Origin: Clostridia bacterium
Lineage (GTDB): Bacteria; UBA6262; WVXT01; JAUXBS01
DNA length: 11,131 nt
Assembly: GCA_030618495.1 (NCBI GenBank)
Contig: JAUXDE010000054.1
Span: forward strand, 1 to 11,131
Reading direction: 5' to 3'
Part shown: positions 1-6,701 of the stretch, one piece after another
How the letters are laid out: every line of letters starts with the position of its first letter
How positions within the stretch are numbered: position 1 is the stretch's first letter
Translations under genes and position numbers: made by a program
The notes under the pieces: generated by a model
What the model was told of the DNA's origin: nothing
Databases searched by the model: none
Seen by the model: the letters and a program-made list of their open reading frames with translations, nothing else

Positions 1-615
1 TGTTACCTTCCCGTCTTTCACTTCCAGATTGCCTTCGACATAGAGTTTAACGGCTTCAGGATAAGCTTTGTGCTCCTCCACGAGCACTCTTTTAGCCAGG
101 GTCTCCGGGGTGTCGCCATCAAGAACCTCAACAACCCTCTGGACTATTATAGGGCCGCGGTCATATTCCTCATCAACAAAATGGACTGTACACCCGGAAA
201 TCTTAACCCCGCTGTTTATAACGGCTTCATGAACGTGGCGGCCGTACATCCCCTTCCCGCCAAAACCGGGAAGGAGCGCGGGATGTATGTTTATTATCCT
301 TCCACTGTATTTCCTTATGAACTCCGGCTGGACCATTAAAAGAAACCCCGCAAGACAGATTAAATCAATTTCTCTTTTATCCATTTCTTCCGATATTTTA
401 TTGAAATATTCTCTGCCGTCCTTACAGTCCACGGGTGTAATATAAAGAGCTTCTATATTATGTTTTCTTGCCCTCTCGAGGGAAAGCGCCTCTTTCCTGT
501 TGCTTACCACAACCTTGATTTCCGCATCCATGTATCCCGATTCAACCGCATCGATTAATGCCTGCAGGTTTGACCCCCCTCCCGGAGCAAAAACCGCAAT
601 CTTTACCTTAGACAA
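1..615 (-). CDS. purN: Phosphoribosylglycinamide formyltransferase PurN (3' end at or beyond window edge)
   Basis: GAR transformylase: transfers a formyl group from 10-formyl-THF to GAR, giving FGAR (third step of purine synthesis, cytoplasm). The frame runs 205 codons from 615 to position 1 without a stop. The family is usually about 190 to 215 residues, so only a few codons are probably missing. Visible are the N-terminal Gly-rich loop APGGGSNLQ (10-18), the active-site motif NIHPALLP (109-116) with Asn109 and His111, and YDRGP (151-155), whose Asp152 matches the catalytic Asp144 of E. coli PurN. The segment GFGGKGMYGRHVH (117-129) is a loop variant common outside enterobacteria. The start is inferred to be TTG at 613-615: it follows AAAGGAG with a 6-nt spacer, and no ATG or GTG fits this frame before the conserved N-terminus. 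It overlaps the purM stop by 8 nt, so coupled translation is likely. Confidence 0.95.
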   Translation of the reverse strand, partial: MSKVKIAVFAPGGGSNLQALIDAVESGYMDAEIKVVVSNRKEALSLERARKHNIEALYITPVDCKDGREYFNKISEEMDKREIDLICLAGFLLMVQPEFIRKYSGRIINIHPALLPGFGGKGMYGRHVHEAVINSGVKISGCTVHFVDEEYDRGPIIVQRVVEVLDGDTPETLAKRVLVEEHKAYPEAVKLYVEGNLEVKDGKVT

Positions 616-1570
616 TCCGCACTCCTTTTTTCCCGACAACCCTTCCGATAATCCTTGCGCTTTTAAGGCGCTTAAAAACCCTGTTTCTCTGTTTTTGCGA
701 AACTATTAACACCATTCCAATACCCATATTGAACGTCCTGTACATTTCCTTCCGGCTGACGTTACCCCTGCTTTGAATAATCCCGAACACCTGCGGGACC
801 TTCCATGAATTGCTGAAAATTTCGATACCCAGGCCGCGGGGTAATATCCTGGTAACGTTATCGTAGAACCCTCCCCCGGTAATGTGGCATATACCCTTCA
901 CCGCGCAGTTTTTTACCGACAGCAATGAAAGTACATCCTTTACATATATCCTGGTCGGCTTCAGTAGTTCCCTGCTGTGTTTTCTTAATTCCTTCTGGGT
1001 GAATACCTTCCTTACCATTGAATAACCGTTGCTATGAACGCCGCTGGAAGGCAGGCCGATGATTAAATCATCTGCTTTAATTTTACTGCCGTCTATTATT
1101 TTTTTCCTGTCAATAATTCCCACGCAGAACCCCGCAAGGTCATACTCCCCCTTACCGTAGAACCCCGGCATTTCAGCGGTTTCCCCACCTATTAAAAGGC
1201 ACCCCGACTGCCTGCATCCTTTCTGTATTCCCTTAATAACCTCCCCGGCGACACCAACCTGCAGCTTGCCCGTCGCAAAATAATCAAGGAAGAGCAGCGG
1301 CTTTGCCCCCGAAGTTATAATATCATTGACACACATGGCAACCAGGTCTATACCAACCGTATCGTTCCTGCCCGCGAGTTGCGCTACCTTTAGTTTCGTG
1401 CCAACGCCGTCCGTAGAGCAGACCAGCACGGGCTGAGTGTACTTCTTTATATCAATTAAAGGAAACAAGCCGGAGAAGCCGCCTATGGAAGGTATTATCT
1501 TCTTCAATTTTTTAACAAGCTCATTCCCCGCGTCAATATTGACACCCGAGTTTTTATAGGTTGTTGCCAT
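608..1570 (-). CDS. purM: Phosphoribosylformylglycinamidine cyclo-ligase PurM (AIR synthetase)
   Basis: ATP-dependent ring closure of FGAM to AIR, fifth step of purine synthesis; a member of the PurM/ThiL/SelD superfamily that acts as a cytoplasmic dimer. Recognisable family blocks in order: YKNSGVNIDAGNELV (5-19), the glycine/ATP loop STDGVGTKLKVA (52-63), GIDLVAMCVNDI (73-84), GGETAEMPGFY (128-138), GLPSSGVHSNGYS (172-184), and CHITGGGFYDN (228-238) followed by FNMGIGM near the C-terminus. At 320 residues it is about 25 shorter than the usual 345. The missing residues seem spread over an N-terminal loop, the segment after residue 188 and the C-terminus, rather than being one truncation. The ATG is 8 nt after the purE stop, with AAGGA just upstream. 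Its stop overlaps the purN start. Confidence 0.97.
   Translation of the reverse strand: MATTYKNSGVNIDAGNELVKKLKKIIPSIGGFSGLFPLIDIKKYTQPVLVCSTDGVGTKLKVAQLAGRNDTVGIDLVAMCVNDIITSGAKPLLFLDYFATGKLQVGVAGEVIKGIQKGCRQSGCLLIGGETAEMPGFYGKGEYDLAGFCVGIIDRKKIIDGSKIKADDLIIGLPSSGVHSNGYSMVRKVFTQKELRKHSRELLKPTRIYVKDVLSLLSVKNCAVKGICHITGGGFYDNVTRILPRGLGIEIFSNSWKVPQVFGIIQSRGNVSRKEMYRTFNMGIGMVLIVSQKQRNRVFKRLKSARIIGRVVGKKGVRIV
622..628 (-). promoter_or_regulatory. Ribosome binding site of purN
   Basis: AAAGGAG lies inside the last codons of purM, 6 nt before the TTG at 613-615. It is the main support for choosing this unusual start codon. The nearby GTG is in the purM frame and cannot start purN. Confidence 0.7.
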
Positions 1571-1578
1571 AATTTTCC

Positions 1579-2103
1579 TTATTTCTTATACTTTTTATAG
1601 CCGGTTTTCTTTAGCTTCTTTGACTTCTCCAAAACGGACTTCGCAAGCGCCTTCTTGTGCGCATCCAGCTTTTTTCTTATGACTGTAGATTCCAGCGACA
1701 GTATTTCTGCAGCAAGTATCCCTGCATTTGCGGCACCGGCGCTGCCTATCGCCAGCGTACCTACGGGCACGCCTTTTGGCATCTGAACTGTTGAAAACAA
1801 TGAATCAACTCCTTTTAATGCCTTCGTGTCCATGGGGACCCCAAGTACCGGCAGGGTAGTCATCGCTGATACGACACCGGCAAGGTGAGCGGCGCCCCCG
1901 GCGCCAACCACCATCACCTTCAAACCGTTCCCGCGGGCATCCTGGGCATATTTCATCGTCCTTTCCGGGGAACGGTGGGCGGATGAAATCACCATCTCAA
2001 AAGGTATACTGAATTTCTCAAGTATAAGGGCCGTTTCCTTCATCACGGGAAGATCGGAATCACTGCCCATTACTATTCCTACTAATGGTTTCTTACTTAC
2101 CAT
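1579..2103 (-). CDS. purE: N5-carboxyaminoimidazole ribonucleotide mutase PurE (class I)
   Basis: Rearranges N5-CAIR to CAIR in purine synthesis; the class I enzyme normally forms an octamer. Seen: GIVMGSDSDLPVM (9-21), SAHRSPERT (41-49) with the proton-transfer His43, GAGGAAHLAGVVSA (67-80), GVPMDTKALKG (88-98) and MPKGVPVGTLAIG (108-120). The SAHR and GAGGAAHL motifs indicate class I rather than the class II AIR carboxylase, which has SAHKT and GRSNALSG. Class I usually needs N5-CAIR from PurK, and no purK is visible in this window. The tail after about residue 140 is strongly basic (14 Lys in the last 34 residues). The ATG lies within the end of purD (11-nt overlap) and is preceded by AAAGGAG with a 6-nt spacer, so the start is well supported and coupled to purD. 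Confidence 0.97.
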   Translation of the reverse strand: MVSKKPLVGIVMGSDSDLPVMKETALILEKFSIPFEMVISSAHRSPERTMKYAQDARGNGLKVMVVGAGGAAHLAGVVSAMTTLPVLGVPMDTKALKGVDSLFSTVQMPKGVPVGTLAIGSAGAANAGILAAEILSLESTVIRKKLDAHKKALAKSVLEKSKKLKKTGYKKYKK

Positions 2104-3376
2104 GCTTAACTCCTTTCCATCCTATATCTTTCCTGTAATACATATTTTCAAATTTAATCCTGCCAACACCTTCATACGCAAGCTCTATTGCTCCCTTCAG
2201 GTCTTCGGTAACCCCCGTTACCCCAAGGACTCTGCCCCCCCAGCTCAGCACGCCTCCGTCAAGTTTCGTCCCCGCATGGAATACCGTGAGGCCGTCAATT
2301 CCGGAAGCTTCCTCAAGCCCGGAAATCAATTTTCCCTTTTCATACCTGGCGGGATAACCTCCCGAAGCAACCACCACGCACACGCATGCCCCCTTATTCC
2401 ACTCAACCTTCACATCCTCCAGCTTTCCGTCGACCACTGCTTCCATGATTTCAACGATATCCGTCTTCAGAAGCGGGAGTACGACCTGTGTTTCCGGGTC
2501 GCCAAAACGGACGTTGAACTCCAGGACGTTAACTTCCCCCTTATCTATCATTATCCCGGCATAGATTATTCCCTTAAAATCAATCTTCTCTTCCCTGATA
2601 CCCTTTAAAAATTTATCAAACACCTGTGTCTTAACCTTATTATTAATATCCTCCGTAACAACCGGTGCGGGCGCATACGCTCCCATGCCCCCCGTGTTCG
2701 GCCCTTTGTCACCGTCGAACGCCTGTTTGTGGTCCTGGGACGATACCATTGAAACGATAGTCCTGCCATCGCAGAATGCCATCATGGATGCTTCTTCTCC
2801 TGTCAGTTTGTCTTCCATTATTATGCTGTCACCGGCGCTTTCGAATTCCCTTGCTTCCATTATTCTCTTTACCGCGTCCGCGGCTTCTTTTTTTGAATCA
2901 CAGACAATCACTCCTTTTCCAGCAGCAAGGCCGTCCGCCTTTATCACCACTGAAAAACTATCGCCCCGAACCCCGTCAACATAAGAAAGAGCGTCACCGG
3001 CATTACTGAACACCTTAAAATCAGCCGTAGGAATTCCATGTTTCTTCATGAATTTCTTTGAGAATACCTTACTGCCTTCGAGCTGAGCGGACTTTCTGTC
3101 CGGACCGAATATCGCCAGTCCCTTTTGCTGGAAGTAATCAACAATACCTTTTACAAGCGGGATTTCAGGACCAACCACCGTCAGTCCCACATTCTTTTCC
3201 TTAACAAACCCCGTAAGCGCTTCAAAATCATTCACTGCTATTTCCGCTGACTGAGCCCCCGCCCCGGTGCCGCCGTTACCCGGAATGCAGTAAATATTCG
3301 AAACTTTCGGGCTCCGGGATATTTTCCACACAAGGGTATGTTCCCTGCCGCCGGAACCTATCACAAGAACATTCAT
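2093..3376 (-). CDS. purD: Phosphoribosylamine--glycine ligase PurD (GAR synthetase)
   Basis: ATP-grasp ligase joining phosphoribosylamine and glycine into GAR, the second step of purine synthesis. Its 427 residues match the usual 420 to 430. Seen in order: N-terminal MNVLVIGSGGREHTLVWK, PGNGGTG (32-38), VVGPEIPLVKGI (67-78), the hinge GPDRKSAQLEGSK (91-103), the ATP-binding loop IKADGLAAGKGV (145-156), the long signature DGDKGPNTGGMGAYAP (221-236), and metal-binding LEFNVRFGDPETQ (285-297). The ATG at 3374-3376 has GGAG with a 5-nt spacer and encodes the conserved N-terminus directly, so the start is firm. It is separated from purQ by a 139-nt gap holding the repeat element, the only non-compact junction in the cluster. 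Its 3' end overlaps purE by 11 nt. Confidence 0.98.
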   Translation of the reverse strand: MNVLVIGSGGREHTLVWKISRSPKVSNIYCIPGNGGTGAGAQSAEIAVNDFEALTGFVKEKNVGLTVVGPEIPLVKGIVDYFQQKGLAIFGPDRKSAQLEGSKVFSKKFMKKHGIPTADFKVFSNAGDALSYVDGVRGDSFSVVIKADGLAAGKGVIVCDSKKEAADAVKRIMEAREFESAGDSIIMEDKLTGEEASMMAFCDGRTIVSMVSSQDHKQAFDGDKGPNTGGMGAYAPAPVVTEDINNKVKTQVFDKFLKGIREEKIDFKGIIYAGIMIDKGEVNVLEFNVRFGDPETQVVLPLLKTDIVEIMEAVVDGKLEDVKVEWNKGACVCVVVASGGYPARYEKGKLISGLEEASGIDGLTVFHAGTKLDGGVLSWGGRVLGVTGVTEDLKGAIELAYEGVGRIKFENMYYRKDIGWKGVKHGK

Positions 3377-3381
3377 ATCAA

Positions 3382-3385
3382 CTCC
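3382..3385 (-). promoter_or_regulatory. Ribosome binding site of purD, abutting the repeat element
   Basis: GGAG with a 5-nt spacer to the purD ATG. The outer repeat copy ends at 3388, only 2 nt upstream of this motif, so folding of the repeat in the mRNA could affect access to it (inference). Confidence 0.65.
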
Positions 3386-3387
3386 GA

Positions 3388-3516
3388 GAATTTGGGGACA
3401 CGTACCTTGGAATTTGGGGACACGTACCTAATTATTTCTTATACTAAAGAATTGTTCAGCATTATGTTTTTTTATAATAATTAGGTACGTGTCCCCAAAT
3501 TCTTTGTCCCCAAATT
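3388..3516. repeat. Short inverted-repeat element between purQ and purD (REP/MITE-like)
   Basis: Two identical 20-nt direct copies of GAATTTGGGGACACGTACCT lie at 3388-3407 and 3410-3429. A reverse-complement copy lies at 3483-3502, and a truncated 12-nt copy (TGTCCCCAAATT) at 3505-3516. The inner pair forms a perfect 27-bp inverted repeat. The element fills nearly all of the 139-nt gap and reaches the purQ stop codon at 3516-3518. It has no coding capacity. The GGGGACA...GTCCCC architecture resembles dispersed REP-type repeats that I recall from environmental genomes, sometimes near IS200-like (RAYT) transposases. That link is from memory and cannot be tested here. A non-autonomous insertion is the best guess. 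Confidence 0.8.
3410..3502 (-). other. Perfect 27-bp inverted repeat with 39-nt AT-rich loop
   Basis: Bases 3410-3436 are exactly complementary to 3476-3502, leaving a loop at 3437-3475. In the purQ-purD transcript this would form a long stable stem. No run of U follows it directly, so it is not a canonical Rho-independent terminator. It might still cause partial attenuation, RNA processing or 3'-end protection of the upstream message (inference). Confidence 0.75.
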
Positions 3517-4307
3517 TATTTGTTAGTTTTGGCATACTCTACAGCGTTTTTAAATATCATCAGCCCGTCGCCTTCCTCGGGAAGTTTTTCCCTTTGCCAG
3601 CGCGGGTGATGGTATTTTACAGTGTATCTCTCAGGATGGGGCATCATCCCTAAAACATTGCCCTGTGGGTTGGAAATACCCGCAATGGCCTCCACTGAAC
3701 CATTGGGGTTGAAAGGATATATGGGTTCCTCACCCTTTTCGTTTACGTAATGAAAGACCAGCTGGTTGTTATCTTTTAATCTTCCAAGAACATTATCATC
3801 TTTAACGACAAATTTTCCCTCAGCATGGGCAACAGGCAGGTAAATCATATCATTAAGGCCTTCCAAGAACAATGATTTATTATTATTGTTTTTCTTAAGC
3901 CAAACCCACCTGCATTCAAACCTGCCCGAATCATTGGATGTCAGGGTTACTTTTTGCTCACCGTCAACAACTTCGAATCCCGGCAGTACGCCAACCTTTA
4001 CCAGCACTTGAAACCCGTTGCATATCCCTATTACCGGTTTCCCCGAAGATACGAACATTCTTATATCTTCGTAGAGTTTATGTTTCAATTCATTTGCCAG
4101 TATCTTACCCGCTGCCACGTCATCCCCGTAAGAAAACCCTCCCGGGACAGCAAGTATATCATAATCGGCAAGCCTTCTCTGTTTTTCAAACAGCCTGTTT
4201 ATATGGACTAACTCCGGGTTTCCGCCTGCGGTTTTGAAAGCATGATATGTCTCTATATCGCAATTGGTCCCTGCCGTCCTTAATACTATTACCTTCGGAT
4301 TATCCAT
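3516..4307 (-). CDS. purQ: Phosphoribosylformylglycinamidine synthase subunit PurQ (glutaminase)
   Basis: Class I glutamine amidotransferase subunit of FGAM synthase: hydrolyses glutamine and passes ammonia to PurL in the PurS/PurQ/PurL complex (fourth step of purine synthesis). Seen: N-terminal VIVLRTAGTNCDIET (6-20), PGGFSYGDDVAAGKI (55-69), the nucleophile elbow GICNGFQVL with Cys96 (94-102), the PVAHAEGKF segment (158-166), and the catalytic pair in MMPHPERY (221-228), His224 and Glu226. At 263 residues it is longer than the roughly 227-residue form typical of Bacillus; the longer form occurs in other lineages. The ATG is 6 nt after the purL stop and I see no convincing SD motif (upstream GGTAGAAATAA), so translation probably depends on coupling to purL. 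The stop codon touches the repeat element. Confidence 0.97.
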   Translation of the reverse strand: MDNPKVIVLRTAGTNCDIETYHAFKTAGGNPELVHINRLFEKQRRLADYDILAVPGGFSYGDDVAAGKILANELKHKLYEDIRMFVSSGKPVIGICNGFQVLVKVGVLPGFEVVDGEQKVTLTSNDSGRFECRWVWLKKNNNNKSLFLEGLNDMIYLPVAHAEGKFVVKDDNVLGRLKDNNQLVFHYVNEKGEEPIYPFNPNGSVEAIAGISNPQGNVLGMMPHPERYTVKYHHPRWQREKLPEEGDGLMIFKNAVEYAKTNK

Positions 4308-4313
4308 TTATTT

Positions 4314-6701
4314 CTACCACGCGAGCGTCCTCTTCCATGAATCCTTAAGTTCTTTCAGTTCCTCCTCAATCACCACATTCCTTTCAAGCCCGCGTACGAC
4401 AAAAAACCCTTTCCCTGTCGTTTCGCCTATCGGCGCAAAAACATTTCCCGCCATGATTCTCTCGAACTCCCCGCTGTTCTTTTTTGATACTTCAACGATA
4501 AAACGGCTATTGGATTCGGAAAAAAGAAGAATTTCATCGCTCTTGCAATCTTCCGCGCGCGGGATTTTATTCAAATCTATTTCCATGCCGATTTCACCGG
4601 CAAAGGACGCTTCCGCGCATGCAATCCCTATGCCCCCTTCCGAACAATCATGACAGGATAGCGCGTATCCTCCGGATATCGCGGAACTCAAAGAATCCAT
4701 CAATTTTTTCGCTTTTACGGGTTCAACCTTCGGGACATTTCGTCCCACAAGTCCGCGCAGACCATAATAATGCGACCCACCAAGTTCATTCTTTGTTTCA
4801 CCAACTATGTATACCAGGCTCCCTTCTTCCTTTATGTCCATTGATAGCGTTTGCTTAATATCATCTATCACGCACATCGCGGAAATCAGAAGAGTCGGGG
4901 GAATTGAAATCCTCTTGCCTGAACTATTAACGTATTCATTGTTCAGGCTGTCCTTACCCGATATGAACGGGGTACCGTAGACCTTAGCCATATCATAGCA
5001 TGCCTTTGCGGCGCGAACGAGCCCCGCAAGCTGTCCGGGTTTCTGCGGGTCACCCCAGCAGAAATTATCTAACAACGCTGTCTTTTTAAGGTTCCCGCCG
5101 ACGCAGATAACGTTGCGCAGGGACTCATCTATAGCGGACGCAGCCATCCAGTAAGGATCTATGGTTCCATACCTGGGATTGATACCGTTTGAAACTACAA
5201 CACCCTTTTCTGAATTAAACAAGGGCTTCACCACGGCGGCGTCTCCGGGTCCGTCGTTTAACTTCCCCTGGAGGGGTTTTATAACAGTACCCGCCTGCAC
5301 TTCGTGGTCGTACTGCCTGATAATCCATTCCTTACTGCATACATTGGGACTTGCCAGTATACCCTTAAGGTCTTCAGATAGGCCTTTCGCGCTCCTTATT
5401 TTATCCCTGTCAGGTTCCTCAATACGCGGTTCCTGCCACTCCGCCTTCCTTCTGCCCCTCGGAATCCCCCCATGGAGGAACTTCATATCAATTGCCGCAA
5501 CCGTTTGCCCCTTGTACATAATGTGCAGTTTCCTTGTGTTGGTGAACTTCCCGATAACCGTTGCCTCAACATCCTCGGAAGCAAATATTTCCATGATAGC
5601 TTCAAGGTTCTCGGGCGGAACCGCAATCACCATTCTTTCCTGCGCTTCCGAAACCCATATCTCCCAGGGGGCAAGGCCATCATACTTTAAAGGCGCTTTT
5701 TCAAGGTACACCTCCACGCCGCAGTCTCCGCCAAGCTCACCCACCGCAGATGAAAATCCTCCCGCGCCGCAGTCTGTTATTGACCTGTAAAGGCCCCTGT
5801 TTTCCGCCTCAAGAATAGTGTCCGTTACCTTCTTTTCCATGATAGGGTTGCCTATCTGGACAGCGCTGACCTCTGTATCTTCATCAAGGCTTAAGGAAGA
5901 AAACGTTGCGCCATGTATCCCGTCCCTGCCCGTCCTTCCTCCGACAGAGACTACCAGGTCTCCCGTTTTTACCTGTTTCTTTATCTTTGTCCCGGACATT
6001 ATACCCACCGTACCGCAATAAACCAGCGGGTTACACACGTACCCCTCATCAAAGAACACCGAACCATTCACCGTAGGTATCCCCATGCGGTTTCCGTAAT
6101 CCCTTACGCCGGCGACAACTCCCTTGCATATTCTTTTCGGGTGGAGTACACCCTTTGGCAACTTATCAAAATCATAATCCGGAGGCCCGAAACAAAAGAC
6201 ATCCGTGTTTAGAATGGGCTTTGCCCCGAGCCCCACTCCCAGGATGTCCCTTATAACCCCTCCGATTCCCGTACCGGCGCCGCCATATGGCTCCAGCGCG
6301 GACGGATGATTATGCGTTTCAACCTTAAAAGCCACGGCAAAATCATCATCAAATGAAATAATCCCCGCATTGTCCTTGAACACTGAAAGGCACCAGTCCT
6401 TATCCAGTTCCTTTGTGACTTTCATAACCGTCTGTTTCAGCAGGTTGTCGATGATTTCAGTGCCGTCTTTTGTTTTATACTCTATAAGTCCCGTAAAAAC
6501 CTTGTGCTTGCAATGCTCGGACCAGGTCTGGGCAATCGTTTCAAGTTCCACGTCCGTGGGATTCCTGCCAAGCTTCCGGAAATATCCCCTTACGGCCCTC
6601 ATCTCCTCAATGCTCAACGATAAAAGGTAATCCTTGCTTATCTTAATAAGTCTTTTATCCCTGGCTTTAACGAGATTAATTATTTTCAGCATTTTTGGCA
6701 C
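4314..6701 (-). CDS. purL: Phosphoribosylformylglycinamidine synthase subunit PurL
   Basis: Synthetase subunit of FGAM synthase (FGAR + ATP + ammonia to FGAM); two PurM-like halves. Seen: linker motif GRNPTDVELETIAQTWSEHC (45-64) followed by KHKVF, the substrate/ATP block ETHNHPSALEPYGGAGTGIG (128-147), NGSVFFDEG, SDCGAGG-type motif ITDCGAGGFSSAVGELGG, the second-half FISGKDSLNNEY, and HDCSEGGIGIACAEA near the C-terminus. At 795 residues it is the small PurL class, which lacks the glutaminase domain (supplied by purQ). The start chosen is GTG at 6699-6701, preceded by AGGGGT with a 7-nt spacer. An in-frame ATG at 6690-6692 is the alternative but has no SD nearby. The gene overlaps purS by 16 nt in the -1 frame relative to it. 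Related lineages carry PurS and PurL as one PurSL chain; see findings. Confidence 0.97.
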   Translation of the reverse strand: MPKMLKIINLVKARDKRLIKISKDYLLSLSIEEMRAVRGYFRKLGRNPTDVELETIAQTWSEHCKHKVFTGLIEYKTKDGTEIIDNLLKQTVMKVTKELDKDWCLSVFKDNAGIISFDDDFAVAFKVETHNHPSALEPYGGAGTGIGGVIRDILGVGLGAKPILNTDVFCFGPPDYDFDKLPKGVLHPKRICKGVVAGVRDYGNRMGIPTVNGSVFFDEGYVCNPLVYCGTVGIMSGTKIKKQVKTGDLVVSVGGRTGRDGIHGATFSSLSLDEDTEVSAVQIGNPIMEKKVTDTILEAENRGLYRSITDCGAGGFSSAVGELGGDCGVEVYLEKAPLKYDGLAPWEIWVSEAQERMVIAVPPENLEAIMEIFASEDVEATVIGKFTNTRKLHIMYKGQTVAAIDMKFLHGGIPRGRRKAEWQEPRIEEPDRDKIRSAKGLSEDLKGILASPNVCSKEWIIRQYDHEVQAGTVIKPLQGKLNDGPGDAAVVKPLFNSEKGVVVSNGINPRYGTIDPYWMAASAIDESLRNVICVGGNLKKTALLDNFCWGDPQKPGQLAGLVRAAKACYDMAKVYGTPFISGKDSLNNEYVNSSGKRISIPPTLLISAMCVIDDIKQTLSMDIKEEGSLVYIVGETKNELGGSHYYGLRGLVGRNVPKVEPVKAKKLMDSLSSAISGGYALSCHDCSEGGIGIACAEASFAGEIGMEIDLNKIPRAEDCKSDEILLFSESNSRFIVEVSKKNSGEFERIMAGNVFAPIGETTGKGFFVVRGLERNVVIEEELKELKDSWKRTLAW

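Noticed and set aside
608-1570. Truncated or damaged purM because it is short
   Set aside because: All catalytic and structural blocks are present from N- to C-terminus and the length difference is spread over several loops, so it looks functional.
1579-2103. Class II PurE (direct AIR carboxylase)
   Set aside because: The class II signatures SAHKT and GRSNALSG are absent; SAHRSP and GAGGAAHL are class I.
3439-3462. Seven-codon minus-strand mini-frame (MLNNSLV) in the loop of the inverted repeat, considered as a leader peptide
   Set aside because: No SD motif precedes it and there is no run of regulatory codons; such short frames are expected by chance in AT-rich loops.
3437-3475. Possible promoter for purD in the AT-rich loop (TATAAG as a -10 element)
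   Set aside because: No acceptable -35 element lies 16 to 18 nt upstream; AT-rich sequence alone is too weak to call a promoter.
3410-3502. Rho-independent terminator after purQ
   Set aside because: The stem is long but the loop is 39 nt and no U run follows the 3' arm, so it does not fit the canonical structure; kept only as an inverted repeat.
3388-3516. CRISPR-like array
   Set aside because: The two direct copies are separated by only 2 nt and the others are inverted; there are no regular spacers and no cas genes.
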